A DNA stretch of 61,208 bases from the NCBI GenBank assembly GCA_031256035.1, contig JAIRRJ010000078.1, forward strand, positions 1-61,208, in the 5' to 3' direction. Positions 35,001 to 42,361 of the stretch are shown here, piece after piece. The first letter of the stretch is position 1; every line of letters starts with the position of its first letter. The notes under the pieces are model-generated. The model was not told the DNA's origin, searched no databases, and was given only the letters and a program-made list of their open reading frames with translations. A program made the position numbers and the translations under genes. This DNA is from Treponema sp. Lineage in GTDB: Bacteria; Spirochaetota; Spirochaetia; Treponematales; Breznakiellaceae.

Positions 35001-37179
35001 AACCGGAGGAGCAACTATTACCGATATAGCGGGCAATACCGCTGTCCTGACTATGCCGGCGGGAGAAAATATCCATGAAGGCGATGCCCCCCGTACAATC
35101 TACATAGACACCATCGCTCCCGCAGCCGCGCCGGGAATTACAGGTATTGCTGCCGGAACCTATGTTTCAGCACAGACCTTTACCCTGACCGGCCTGGAGA
35201 ATTTGGCAAAGTGGGAATACAGGCTGACGACCAACGGTTCATGGAATACCTATACCAACGCTGTAAACCTGACCGCCGGGACTTATCAAATAGCGGCGCG
35301 TCAAACCGACAGAGCGGGAAATTCATCGTCCGTAACGACAACTCCGATACAAATCACCATAGAGACTGCCAGCAGCCTCTTGCAGAGCTTTGGCGGCAGT
35401 CCGCCGGGCACCTACACCGCCGCCGCCGGGAAGAGAGACATAATTATTACACTGAATCTGCGGGAAGCTGTCGATGTCAGCACCACAAGGCCGAGACTGT
35501 TGCTTAACATAACGGGTACCCCAAAATATGCCGAATTCCTTGATGGTTCGGGTTCAAAGACATTGAGATTTTCATACACTGTGGTTGACGGCGATAACAT
35601 AGCTTTGCTGGAAATTTCACAGATAGTTATGACCGGCGTTGCCCTGACAAGAACAGGCTATCCCTTAATTAACCTGACAAGTCAAATGCCGGTAAATTCG
35701 TCCAGCGACTATTGGCCGGGCAATTTCAGCAAGTACACCGGCATCACAATCGACACGACCAGGCCTGCATTGGAGAGTCAGGCAAATAACGGCGTTACAT
35801 ACAACGAAGCCACGGATGTGCTTCATTTGAGATTCACCAAACCGGTTGAAAAGGGAGCGGGGGAGATCACCCTTACCCAGACAACCGGCTTCAGGGCGCC
35901 CGCGGTTCTGACTAAAGCCGAGTATGAACGCTATCACATTAACAACAATACGCTGGCTACTTATTATCAGGTGGGGACTAACGGCACGTCGAATACAGGA
36001 ACGCCCGATCTGAGCGAGAAATACATCCTGAGATACGATATTAACGCAGACGGCTCCAATAACGGTACTTTGATTCAGGATGTTAAAAACAGCGGGGCGG
36101 ACAAGGTTGTAATCCCGGTCGTTTCCGGCACGGTAAGCCTTAGCGCCGATAAAAAAACCATGAACATTAACCTCGGCGGCAGGCTGCCCGTAAAGGGAGT
36201 TAATTATTATGTTACATTCCCAGCAGGCTTTGTTGTGGATGAACTGAGCCATACGATTGCCGCCCTCGACACGACCGACAACAGGACGATTACCAATCCG
36301 GGTGTAAACAAACCGTTCGTCCGCATACAGAAGCTGCCGGGAGATATTTCAGGGACAGGCGCCACCCTTGCTACTACCCAGCCGGGCACCGCCAATTTCA
36401 AAATTGACTGCCAGACCCCCGGCACGACGATCAGGTATAATAATAATTCTGTAACAACAACACCCAAGACCGGTAGACCAGCCGGAACTGATGATGGTCC
36501 ATTTAACGGGACGAGTCATCCTGCAAGACCTGTCGTTAATTTTGGCACTGTAGCAACCAGTACTGCCGGTACTACATACACAACTATGAATTCGGCTATT
36601 GGATTAGGAGCGACCGCTACTGATCAAAACGGCTATCTTTACTGTATCAGCGCGATTGCGTACAAAACCACTACAGATACCAGTGAAACATCTTTTGAAA
36701 CCGCCGCCCGTTCGGTTGTCAGGATTAACGCCATCAACAGTGTTCCTAGTTGGGGTAACATTACAAGTGCCACACAGACCGGTGGTAATAAAGTCCAGCT
36801 CTGGATGCGGGGCGGGGACGGCCTTTCAGGCAATAACCTGACGCCCGGATTCCCCCTGTCATGGGATGACAAAGACCCTAAGGGCATAAAGCTAATGACC
36901 GAAACAGGTACAGGTGGTAACTGGTACTGGATTACCTGGGATGTTGCCGACAGGGCGTTTATCCATTTTGTACTCGGAACTACCAGCACACCGGCTGATT
37001 TGGCAAACGGTCCGCATAAATGGGCATGGATTAGGGATCATTGGGCGTTCCAAAACGATAAATTCCCGCTGTACGCCGGAGGAAGCCTTCTGTTTACCAC
37101 CGGTACCGGTGGTACAGTAACCACCACTAACGCAACCAATCAGGTTAGTTTCGGTACCATATTTACCGGCAGCAGGTAG
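29047..37179 (+). CDS. Giant Ig-like lipoprotein B2 (2710 aa), four stalk units, partner of A2
   Basis: Signal ends at Cys22 (LAVFSSC), then DGPLALGTRLNIVPPEI, the B-type start. N-terminal region: GEYLISVGAENN, WWPKADLPWT...AYDNDGVAKV near 300-345 and LRLVWLKPS near 456. Four stalk units start at residues 708, 1062, 1420 and 1770 and end near 2109; each has a SwmB-like domain (PKLMFITS.TDDGWYRVG), a second Ig domain (YYN..K.VYITVTFDKPIQF with TLLNLNPGSG) and an FN3-like domain (LEYRLNT.GSW ending IAARQTDLAGN). The partial unit SLLQSFGGSPPGTYTAAAGK starts at 2110. The cap has KPFVRIQK, FKIDCQTPGTTIRY, LWMRGGD, PGFPL and WYWITWDV. GGAAGGAGGAG precedes the ATG. A strong terminator follows. Confidence 0.86.
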   Translation: MKTRNRIITICALAALAVFSSCDGPLALGTRLNIVPPEITIDRPDFMENIKDTLEISGTASDDDEIVSLFITVEKVRGAAWKHEWHGERGKWRSSGDGNDSKGGWTAKGKGRINWSVSLSMIGAPSGEYLISVGAENNVKNRGAMAERRVVIDTEHPLVTVLNPVLWFDDHEGPNNYNFATDVEPEFNKWKLRDPAVLDNLHNKSITLQYEVKDDFSIAKLRFRLADSTGSEIYYDAAVQNPNWNGRFVIDGKLILDPNTGKPFSIGETDKCYMQLVSYAEDNAGNYENRSHGWLVWWPKADLPWTTGVGHENNPDLFQVYPGSKVQSGQAYDNDGVAKVAYRIFKQSTPSNYDIPVDVGEYINQPMDENSNPSRFCSWSFDAPADSNDYMIEITTSDIFGTKGTDIRYFHVYHTDAPDIKITSPNPDEPLFGNTSGAFTIGGTADDGVEVAELRLVWLKPSTSSNSRMLYQSSEYAGWNVSNGSTDSDGNKVWVLTLGSNTLNPATSRYEKTFSKTINLFGTGADNLNIGTTAGQVPLSAQSFVLRVKSDSGRYVTRFHSVKGDISPPEVNIDTVKVQRSGAEIASYDAAQLRSGASMNALEMNDKVFISGTWWDDSLDAWQTAGSARMRFNATWNGLSVAENTAFTAASDLGWKPGRLWKGTWTAALTIPAAETDKGSARIEASLADVGGNNTIASLTAQVDTKLPRLMSITSETPNGSYRIGQKIDILLDFNKDVTYAHPTSSPPTLSLNTTPPASAVYESGNGTRVHKFTYTVGSTENTPSASSLNVSGINTPSGGTWTGSGGNANVASIPQNLNYTKNIRIDNVPPIITSIKSLSGSATDPNYYNAGKIVYVQVIFNKEMKFTPGTGTVLRFNLASGGGTGIAPAVLTGNNDTLLFTYTVSQGDNTPVTGTAGTASFNYGDSLRATGITLGTNASLTDLAGNSALLTMPTGQNIHESTNMRTIYIDTLAPASAPAIAGITNGTFMDGTQSFTISGENFAKLEYRLNTAGSWIPYQNTAVPLPNGTYKIAARQTDLAGNVSPVSSEIDITIEPKEDAPKLMFITSGTDDGWYRVGKLIDVELSFNENVTFNSAGSSPTLTLSDGCGTADWVSSSNGGKQHKFIYEVESTHNSARLSVQSINSNGGTWMGKGGAAVMTSYQNLNVTKDLKIDNNAPRILSVKSSSGTAGVDNYYNLNKQVYITVTFDKPIQFTEGTNNATLLNLNPGSGSTAMAGKSPQLSGNNALLFTYTVVADNNTPATTTGTPPALVSYGDSLRATSITLGTGTNNAAITDLALNPAILTMPVGQNIHDNSDAPRAIFIDSRTPPMPTFGTPPADNSVFMYPNLPTFTLSGEGQATLEYRLNTTGSWITYTTGTATLPGVGKYEISARQTNKAGTSSSATTPINVTVEPNEAQPKLMFITSDNTDGWYKVDASKPVDIVLEFDKPVTYSGGTPTLTLSDSCGNASYVTGANVTASRHVFRYTVAAGHKSDRLSVQSINKGTGEWKDKWDAVADMTAYQNLNETKDIRIDTIAPIITSIKSSSLSGHYNSGKIIYVTATFDKPIQFTPGVTNATLLNLNAGTGAGKLPQLSGNNALLFTYTVENGNNTPATTTGTPPALVSYGDSLRAASMTLGTGASIKDQAGNDANINMPAAGGNIHEGTGARTIYIDTRTVPLPTFLTAPANNHVAMDTVGTPVTFTLSGEALATVEYQLNTGGSWFTYGGQVALPGVGKYQIAARQTNLAGTSSNATAAINVEIESFEAAPQFMFITSDTDDGEYRQGKVIDIVLEFDKPVTYSGTAPTLALNTGVNATRPATNDGNGTNRHRFTYTVGAGHNVTRLSVTSINAGGTWTGKGGTALMTISTGKNLNENKNIKIDNIAPKISKIKTSSADGYYNRDKQVFITVMFDKPIQFTQGTNNAARLNLNAGTGSAGLSPEMSGNNALMFTYTVENGNNTPTTGSVDTFNYDNSLRAESITLGTGGATITDIAGNTAVLTMPAGENIHEGDAPRTIYIDTIAPAAAPGITGIAAGTYVSAQTFTLTGLENLAKWEYRLTTNGSWNTYTNAVNLTAGTYQIAARQTDRAGNSSSVTTTPIQITIETASSLLQSFGGSPPGTYTAAAGKRDIIITLNLREAVDVSTTRPRLLLNITGTPKYAEFLDGSGSKTLRFSYTVVDGDNIALLEISQIVMTGVALTRTGYPLINLTSQMPVNSSSDYWPGNFSKYTGITIDTTRPALESQANNGVTYNEATDVLHLRFTKPVEKGAGEITLTQTTGFRAPAVLTKAEYERYHINNNTLATYYQVGTNGTSNTGTPDLSEKYILRYDINADGSNNGTLIQDVKNSGADKVVIPVVSGTVSLSADKKTMNINLGGRLPVKGVNYYVTFPAGFVVDELSHTIAALDTTDNRTITNPGVNKPFVRIQKLPGDISGTGATLATTQPGTANFKIDCQTPGTTIRYNNNSVTTTPKTGRPAGTDDGPFNGTSHPARPVVNFGTVATSTAGTTYTTMNSAIGLGATATDQNGYLYCISAIAYKTTTDTSETSFETAARSVVRINAINSVPSWGNITSATQTGGNKVQLWMRGGDGLSGNNLTPGFPLSWDDKDPKGIKLMTETGTGGNWYWITWDVADRAFIHFVLGTTSTPADLANGPHKWAWIRDHWAFQNDKFPLYAGGSLLFTTGTGGTVTTTNATNQVSFGTIFTGSR
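31168..35373 (+). repeat. Four tandem coding repeats of about 1.02-1.07 kb in B2
   Basis: Units begin at 31168, 32230, 33304 and 34354 and the array ends at 35373 (1062, 1074, 1050 and 1020 bases). Recurrent blocks include TTCACCTATACCGT, CTGAGTGTGCAAAGCATTAA, and the GGCGATTCGTTACG segment. The unit is close in length to that of A2 but different in sequence, so the two arrays were amplified separately. Confidence 0.85.
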
Positions 37180-37198
37180 GAGAGCAAGCGGAGCAAGG

Positions 37199-37235
37199 GG
37201 CTGTCTGAGAAGTAATACTCAGGCAGCCTTTTTTT
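37199..37235 (+). terminator. Intrinsic terminator after B2
   Basis: An 11-base stem, GGCTGTCTGAG / CTCAGGCAGCC with one G-T pair, loop AAGTAATA, then seven T. It closes the A2-B2 unit, 20 bases after the B2 stop. Confidence 0.9.
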
Positions 37236-37310
37236 ATGAATCTCATTCTAATCAGGGCTTTTCTTGTGGAATTTGGGTCAAATTCAGCGGGTATCTTTTT
37301 TGAAAAAAAA

Positions 37311-37338
37311 TTGCTTTTCCCGGAAAATGTAATATAAT
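37311..37338 (+). promoter_or_regulatory. Sigma70-like promoter of the C-A3-B3 unit
   Basis: TTGCTT at 37311-37316, a 16-base spacer and perfect TATAAT at 37333-37338. The 70-base leader holds GTAGGTGTATTCTCCC at 37348-37363, like A1 and A2. Just before the start are two AGGAGGC copies 11 bases apart and three GGA motifs in all (37388, 37393, 37404). Confidence 0.75.
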
Positions 37339-37413
37339 TAATTGTAAGTAGGTGTATTCTCCCTCTTTTTTACCCCATTATTGTGCAGGACAGGAGGCAG
37401 TTAGGAGGCTTTC

Positions 37414-40400
37414 ATGTTGAAACGGACGTTATTTTTTTGTGTTTTGCTGGCAGTATGCGCCGCCGGCATTTGGGCGGCAGGCAGAAAAGACAATATCTCC
37501 CGTTCAGCCGACGATCCTTCGGGCTTTACCGATACTATGGATACCTCCGAACACAAGCCGGGAAAGTATAACTTTTATCTTGAGGCTACGGACAAGGCGG
37601 GAAACATAATGCGCGCCGGTCCTGATAATATCTGGATAGACCCCGAATCAGACCTTCCAAGAGCGAAGATAATTAACCCTGTTCCCAATATGCGCATCCG
37701 GGGCAACCTCAACATAGTGGGAAGCGCGATAGATGACGACGGCGTGGATTATGTCGAGCTTATGATTACAAGGGGCAAGGACGGTAAGGGCGAAGTAATG
37801 GCTCATGTCCGTGCGGAAGGCGCGGAGTATTGGTCGTATTTTCTGGACACAACTGATGTTTCGATATGGACGGACGGGGTGTATACCATTACCGCCTGGG
37901 CGGTAGATATAAACGGCCTGTCCGGCATATCGGAAAGATTCAAACCCAAAGCGCACAAGAAGCATCAGGTATACTGGCACCTTGACCGGTACAAGCCTGA
38001 AACCAAAGTATTAAGCCACGAAATCGGCGCGCTTGTAGCCGGGAAAATACGCATGAGAGGCAATGTTGCGGACGGCAACGGAATAGATTCATTTGCGTAC
38101 TCCGTTGACGGCGGACACCGCTACATCCCCATAAAAACCAAATACGATAAAAGAAATAATATTTACAACTGGGATTTGGACATCAACACCAAAACATTAA
38201 AAGACGGTCCTCAGGTTATCTGGTTTCAGGCGAGAGACGGGCAGGGGACAATAGGCAAGGCTGCCCATCTGTTGTTTGTAAACAATTCCGGCCCCGATGT
38301 GCAGATTGTTTACCCGGAGCCTCATGCCGTTGTGAACGGAATTTTTTCAATCGCAGGCTACGCGCTCCACCCGGTAGGGCTTAAATCCGTTACATGGAAA
38401 ATGGGAAAAGAAACTGGCTCATTCCCGCTGTTAATCGGAAACCACTGGTGGTCAACCGATCTTGATATCCGGGGCGTTAAAACCGGAAATGTTGAAATTG
38501 AAATCCGCGCCGAAGACGTATCAGGAAACGTAACAATAAAAAAACAAAAATACAAAGTCGATCAAAACGCAGACCTTCCGGTAATAACCTTGCAGCAGCC
38601 GGCAGCCGGAGCGGTCATTGAAAACGGAACAATTCATGTAAAAGGTTTTGCCAGAGACAATGACGGCGTATCTTCGGTGTTCTATTCGCTTGATTCCGCT
38701 CCCGCTGTGGAAATCCCCTGCGCAGGCTTCTTCCAGTTTTTAATAGAGAACGTACAGGCGGGAAGCCATGTTCTGGATGTTTGGGCTGTTGACGTAACCG
38801 GCGTAACCGGCCACAAGGTTCAGGTAAAAGGGCTTGTCGTTCCAAGCGCGGCTCCTGAACCCCGGCTTACGATGGTAACAGGCGGTTCGGGTAAAACGGC
38901 GGTTGTAAAAGAGTTTTATACCGGCATGACCATAATTCCCGAACCGAAACTGACGGCTGAATTTACCGTGAGGGCTGAAAGCCTCGCCTCGGCGTCAATT
39001 AGATTCGGCGATTTTCCTGCGGCAGTTGTAAAACCAAGCCAGGGGAAAGACGGAGTGTTCCGTGCAAATGTGCCAATACCGGTCAATATGCCGGAAGGCC
39101 TTGCCACAATAACATTGCGTGCGGCGGATAAAATGGGGCGTGAAACTATTTGGGAAGAGAATGTATTTTTCGGCTCAAATAAACCCTATGATTTTTTCCA
39201 GTGGATTAAGCCGGTTTATAACGACGAAGGGTGGATTGTTTTTGCATCGGGAAATGAAGTTCTGACCGGGTTTGGCGCAAATACGTTTACAGCCGCTGAA
39301 CTGGAAGGTCAAGGAGCGGATAGATTAAGGGCTAATCTTGACGGACACGGACGGGTGCAGCTTACCGTTACAGGGGAGGGCAGTTTCGGCCCGCTTGCCT
39401 TAAAACTTACGGACGACAGCTACAACAGCTACAACAGTCAGCAATTTTATATATTGGCGGATTTCTCCGCCCCTTTGGTAACAATACTGGAAACTCCGCG
39501 GAATGAAGGCGCATGGGTGCAAAACGATGTTCCCGTTAAATTTAACATAACAGGCAGCAGAATCAGGGCTGTTGAATGGTCGCAGGACCTTGGCGATACC
39601 TGGATGCCGCTGCTTGCAACCGCAGATGTCGCCGCCTTTGGAGCGCGCGCCAACGCGACTGTAGATCGTGTTCTGAATATCTCCGCGCTGGAAGACGGCT
39701 CTGTAACCATCTTGATCAGAGCGGTTAACGAATCGGAAGCGTCTTCTTTTGCCCACTTTACCGTGCAGAAAGACACCTCCCCTCCGCAGGCAAGACTGAT
39801 AATGCCTGTTACAGACGCCAGAGTAAACGGCACCATAAGAATTGGTTTTGAGATAAAAGAAGCCGGAAAGTTAAAATCCGTTGTTTACAAAAGACCCGCA
39901 AAAGAAGACCTTCGCGAAATAACGCGGGAAGTGTACCCGTCTTTTGAATGGATAAAGGACTATTCCCCTCTGTTCCTTGAAGTGCAGATGGACGCCCTTG
40001 AAATGCCGCTGGACGAAAACATGGTCTTTACTTTTGAAGACAATGCGGGAAACAAGAGCGAAGTCAGCTACTGGGATTTTGTCATCGACAATGAGATGGA
40101 CCTTCCGGTGGTGGAAATATCCCTGCCGCTTGAAGACGAAGTTATTACAACTGACTTTATCGTCTCCGGTATCTGTTACGACGACGACGAGGTTGAGAGG
40201 ATATACTTCAGAATAGACGACAATCCCGAACAGATGATCGAATGTAAATACGGTTTCTCTATCCCCGTATACCTTTCAACCATGACTGACAATGAACATT
40301 CGGTTACGATATACGCTCAGGATATTTACGGCGTAAAGGGCGAGCCTGTTACGCGTAATTTCCGCATATCTCTTGCTGAACCGACCGCGAAAATAGCCTA

Positions 40401-42321
40401 TCCGTTGTTTGACACTGTTTTGCGCGAGGTGGTAGAGATAACGGGAACCGCCTTTGACGCGAACGGTATTGAGGGGCTGGAAATTTCGCTTGATAACGGC
40501 AATACGTTTAACGCCGCTTTCGGTCAGGAAGAGTGGTCGTATAAGTTCAATACAAAAATACTCAAAGACGGCCCTCATGTAATATTCCTGCGCGTATGGG
40601 ACAATTATGAAATCTCGGCGATGTACTCAAGCCTGATTAACGTTGACAACACGGCTCCGGAAATACTGCTGGACAGCCCCGGAGACGGTTCTGCCACAAC
40701 AGGCGCGGTTTCCGTAATGGGGCGCGTAATCGATCCCAATCTTGATGATACAAAAATAGAATTCCGCAGTCTGGAAGGAAAAACCGTTCCCGATTATTTA
40801 AGAAGCCGCACGGTTGACGCTTCCGCTTTCTTAAAGGAACAGTTTGACCTTTCCGTTATGAATGACGGTCATTACAACATGGAAATTGTCGCTACCGACA
40901 AGGCTGGCAATATAACCCGCGTTTCACGTAACATTGAACTTGCCCGCGAGAGTATGCAGAATTTTGTAGAAATTTATTATCCGCTGGACAACGAGAATGT
41001 TCAGGGTAACTTTAACCTGTACGGCTTTACCGGCGGAACGGACATGGCAGGAACAGTAACAATCAGAATAAACGGCGCGGATCGCGAAATTGCTGAAGTT
41101 TTCGATTCAGGGTACTACCGTTTCTCCCTGAACGAAGAATATTTTTACCCCGGCGTTAATACGATAATGATACACAGCAGTTTCGGCGGAGATGCGCTGG
41201 TGCAGTCCGCGGTGCGCAACATTGTTTACAAACCGGACGGGCCTTGGGTTACGATTGACAATATGGAGATGGGCGATTTCGCGTTTGAAAGACCCTGGCT
41301 CCAAGGGCGTTCAGGCTATACTCTAAGCGAAGAGGACATGGAAATAGCCGCAGACAAGAAAGGCGATAAGGAAGAAAAAGCCGCCATAAAAAACAAGGTA
41401 TATTCCTATACCGAACTGTCCTTTGACAACGGGAGAACGTTTGTAAAAACAGGCGGAAGCATCACCAAGAGCGTTGACTGGCGCTACCGCCTTGAAACCG
41501 GGGACATGACTGAAGGGATGCACTATATTCTTGTAAGGTCTACGATGAAAAACGGCGAAGTTGCCGTAACGCGGACAATGGTTCAGGTAGACAAGACGTC
41601 TCCTGTTATCCGGCTGATAGCGCCGGAAGCGGGGGAGAGGTACAACACCGCCATAACGTATACCGCTTCCGCGACTGACGATGTGGAACTTGCCGGCCTT
41701 ACCTACCACCTGCGCAAGGGCGACAAGTCCGCCTATGAAGTGCCGGGCTTTATACAGGGTCTGTATTTTGAAACAACCATACCTCCTTTTATCAAACAGG
41801 TTGCCAATGAAGCGCCGATGCTGTTCGCCGGCGGAGTAACATACATGGATGTCGGCATGGGATTGTCCTTCTTTGAAGACAATGTAAAGATTCAAGTGTC
41901 GTACGGGTTTATGACCCAGGATATTTTTGATGAAATGGGCGGCACCGGACCGGTACGTTACGGCGGACATGTGCTTGGGCTGAAACTCCTTGCGAATATC
42001 TACGCCCTGCCTTTCGGATCGTTTATGGGGCCTGACTTTGAATGGCTCTCCGCCTCATTTGCTCTGGGCGCGAATTTCTCCCTGTTTGACCTTGCCCAGG
42101 AAGGATACACCCAAAGCGGTGAATCCACATGGATGAGCGCGCTGATAATGCAGGTTGAATTCCCCAAGGTAACCATCCCAAAGAGAAAGAGCCTGCGCAC
42201 ATTCAGCCTCTTTACCGAAGGCCAGATATGGTTTGTTCCGACCGATGTACCTGCCTCATTACATGATATTTCAATTATTATTCCGCATGTTATAATGGGC
42301 GTACGATTGTATATTTTCTGA
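37414..42321 (+). CDS. Large Ig-like repeat protein C with C-terminal beta-barrel-like domain (1635 aa)
   Basis: The start has a signal peptide, probably cleaved after AAG at residue 23 (GIWAAG-RKDN); a lipobox reading at LAVC15 is possible but less likely. Most of the protein is Ig-like domains of about 90 residues, several starting with the Asp-x-x-x-Asp-Leu-Pro link: DPESDLPRAKIINP near 77, NADLPVITLQQP near 385, NEMDLPVVEISLP near 893, with DDDGVDYVELMI-like cores. The same PESDxP...DDDGV segment is in all six lipoproteins. A charged Lys/Glu stretch near 1307-1335 precedes the end. From about 1469 alternating strands appear (MLFAGGVTYMDVGMGLSFF, VLGLKLLANIYALPF, SASFALGANFSLF, HVIMGVRLYIF) and the last residue is Phe, as in outer-membrane barrels. 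It may anchor or present Ig domains at the outer membrane; inference. A3 follows in the same unit. Confidence 0.8.
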   Translation: MLKRTLFFCVLLAVCAAGIWAAGRKDNISRSADDPSGFTDTMDTSEHKPGKYNFYLEATDKAGNIMRAGPDNIWIDPESDLPRAKIINPVPNMRIRGNLNIVGSAIDDDGVDYVELMITRGKDGKGEVMAHVRAEGAEYWSYFLDTTDVSIWTDGVYTITAWAVDINGLSGISERFKPKAHKKHQVYWHLDRYKPETKVLSHEIGALVAGKIRMRGNVADGNGIDSFAYSVDGGHRYIPIKTKYDKRNNIYNWDLDINTKTLKDGPQVIWFQARDGQGTIGKAAHLLFVNNSGPDVQIVYPEPHAVVNGIFSIAGYALHPVGLKSVTWKMGKETGSFPLLIGNHWWSTDLDIRGVKTGNVEIEIRAEDVSGNVTIKKQKYKVDQNADLPVITLQQPAAGAVIENGTIHVKGFARDNDGVSSVFYSLDSAPAVEIPCAGFFQFLIENVQAGSHVLDVWAVDVTGVTGHKVQVKGLVVPSAAPEPRLTMVTGGSGKTAVVKEFYTGMTIIPEPKLTAEFTVRAESLASASIRFGDFPAAVVKPSQGKDGVFRANVPIPVNMPEGLATITLRAADKMGRETIWEENVFFGSNKPYDFFQWIKPVYNDEGWIVFASGNEVLTGFGANTFTAAELEGQGADRLRANLDGHGRVQLTVTGEGSFGPLALKLTDDSYNSYNSQQFYILADFSAPLVTILETPRNEGAWVQNDVPVKFNITGSRIRAVEWSQDLGDTWMPLLATADVAAFGARANATVDRVLNISALEDGSVTILIRAVNESEASSFAHFTVQKDTSPPQARLIMPVTDARVNGTIRIGFEIKEAGKLKSVVYKRPAKEDLREITREVYPSFEWIKDYSPLFLEVQMDALEMPLDENMVFTFEDNAGNKSEVSYWDFVIDNEMDLPVVEISLPLEDEVITTDFIVSGICYDDDEVERIYFRIDDNPEQMIECKYGFSIPVYLSTMTDNEHSVTIYAQDIYGVKGEPVTRNFRISLAEPTAKIAYPLFDTVLREVVEITGTAFDANGIEGLEISLDNGNTFNAAFGQEEWSYKFNTKILKDGPHVIFLRVWDNYEISAMYSSLINVDNTAPEILLDSPGDGSATTGAVSVMGRVIDPNLDDTKIEFRSLEGKTVPDYLRSRTVDASAFLKEQFDLSVMNDGHYNMEIVATDKAGNITRVSRNIELARESMQNFVEIYYPLDNENVQGNFNLYGFTGGTDMAGTVTIRINGADREIAEVFDSGYYRFSLNEEYFYPGVNTIMIHSSFGGDALVQSAVRNIVYKPDGPWVTIDNMEMGDFAFERPWLQGRSGYTLSEEDMEIAADKKGDKEEKAAIKNKVYSYTELSFDNGRTFVKTGGSITKSVDWRYRLETGDMTEGMHYILVRSTMKNGEVAVTRTMVQVDKTSPVIRLIAPEAGERYNTAITYTASATDDVELAGLTYHLRKGDKSAYEVPGFIQGLYFETTIPPFIKQVANEAPMLFAGGVTYMDVGMGLSFFEDNVKIQVSYGFMTQDIFDEMGGTGPVRYGGHVLGLKLLANIYALPFGSFMGPDFEWLSASFALGANFSLFDLAQEGYTQSGESTWMSALIMQVEFPKVTIPKRKSLRTFSLFTEGQIWFVPTDVPASLHDISIIIPHVIMGVRLYIF

Positions 42322-42324
42322 TGC

Positions 42325-42347
42325 AGAGGGGCAAATTTTGCCCCTCT
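42325..42347 (+). promoter_or_regulatory. Perfect hairpin between C and A3, abutting the A3 ribosome site
   Basis: AGAGGGGCAAA and its exact complement TTTGCCCCTCT are separated by one T. The tail is only TTA before GGAGG (42351-42355), so it is a poor terminator. It could partly stop transcription, fix an RNA 3' end, or influence A3 translation. It lies 3 bases after the C stop codon. Confidence 0.7.
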
Positions 42348-42361
42348 TTAGGAGGTGTTAG

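Noticed and set aside
8308-37179. Many antisense ORFs of 60-210 codons inside the giant genes
   Set aside because: They lie opposite long, well-structured reading frames with signal peptides and repeated domains, have no ribosome sites or family motifs, and recur with the repeats; they are shadows.
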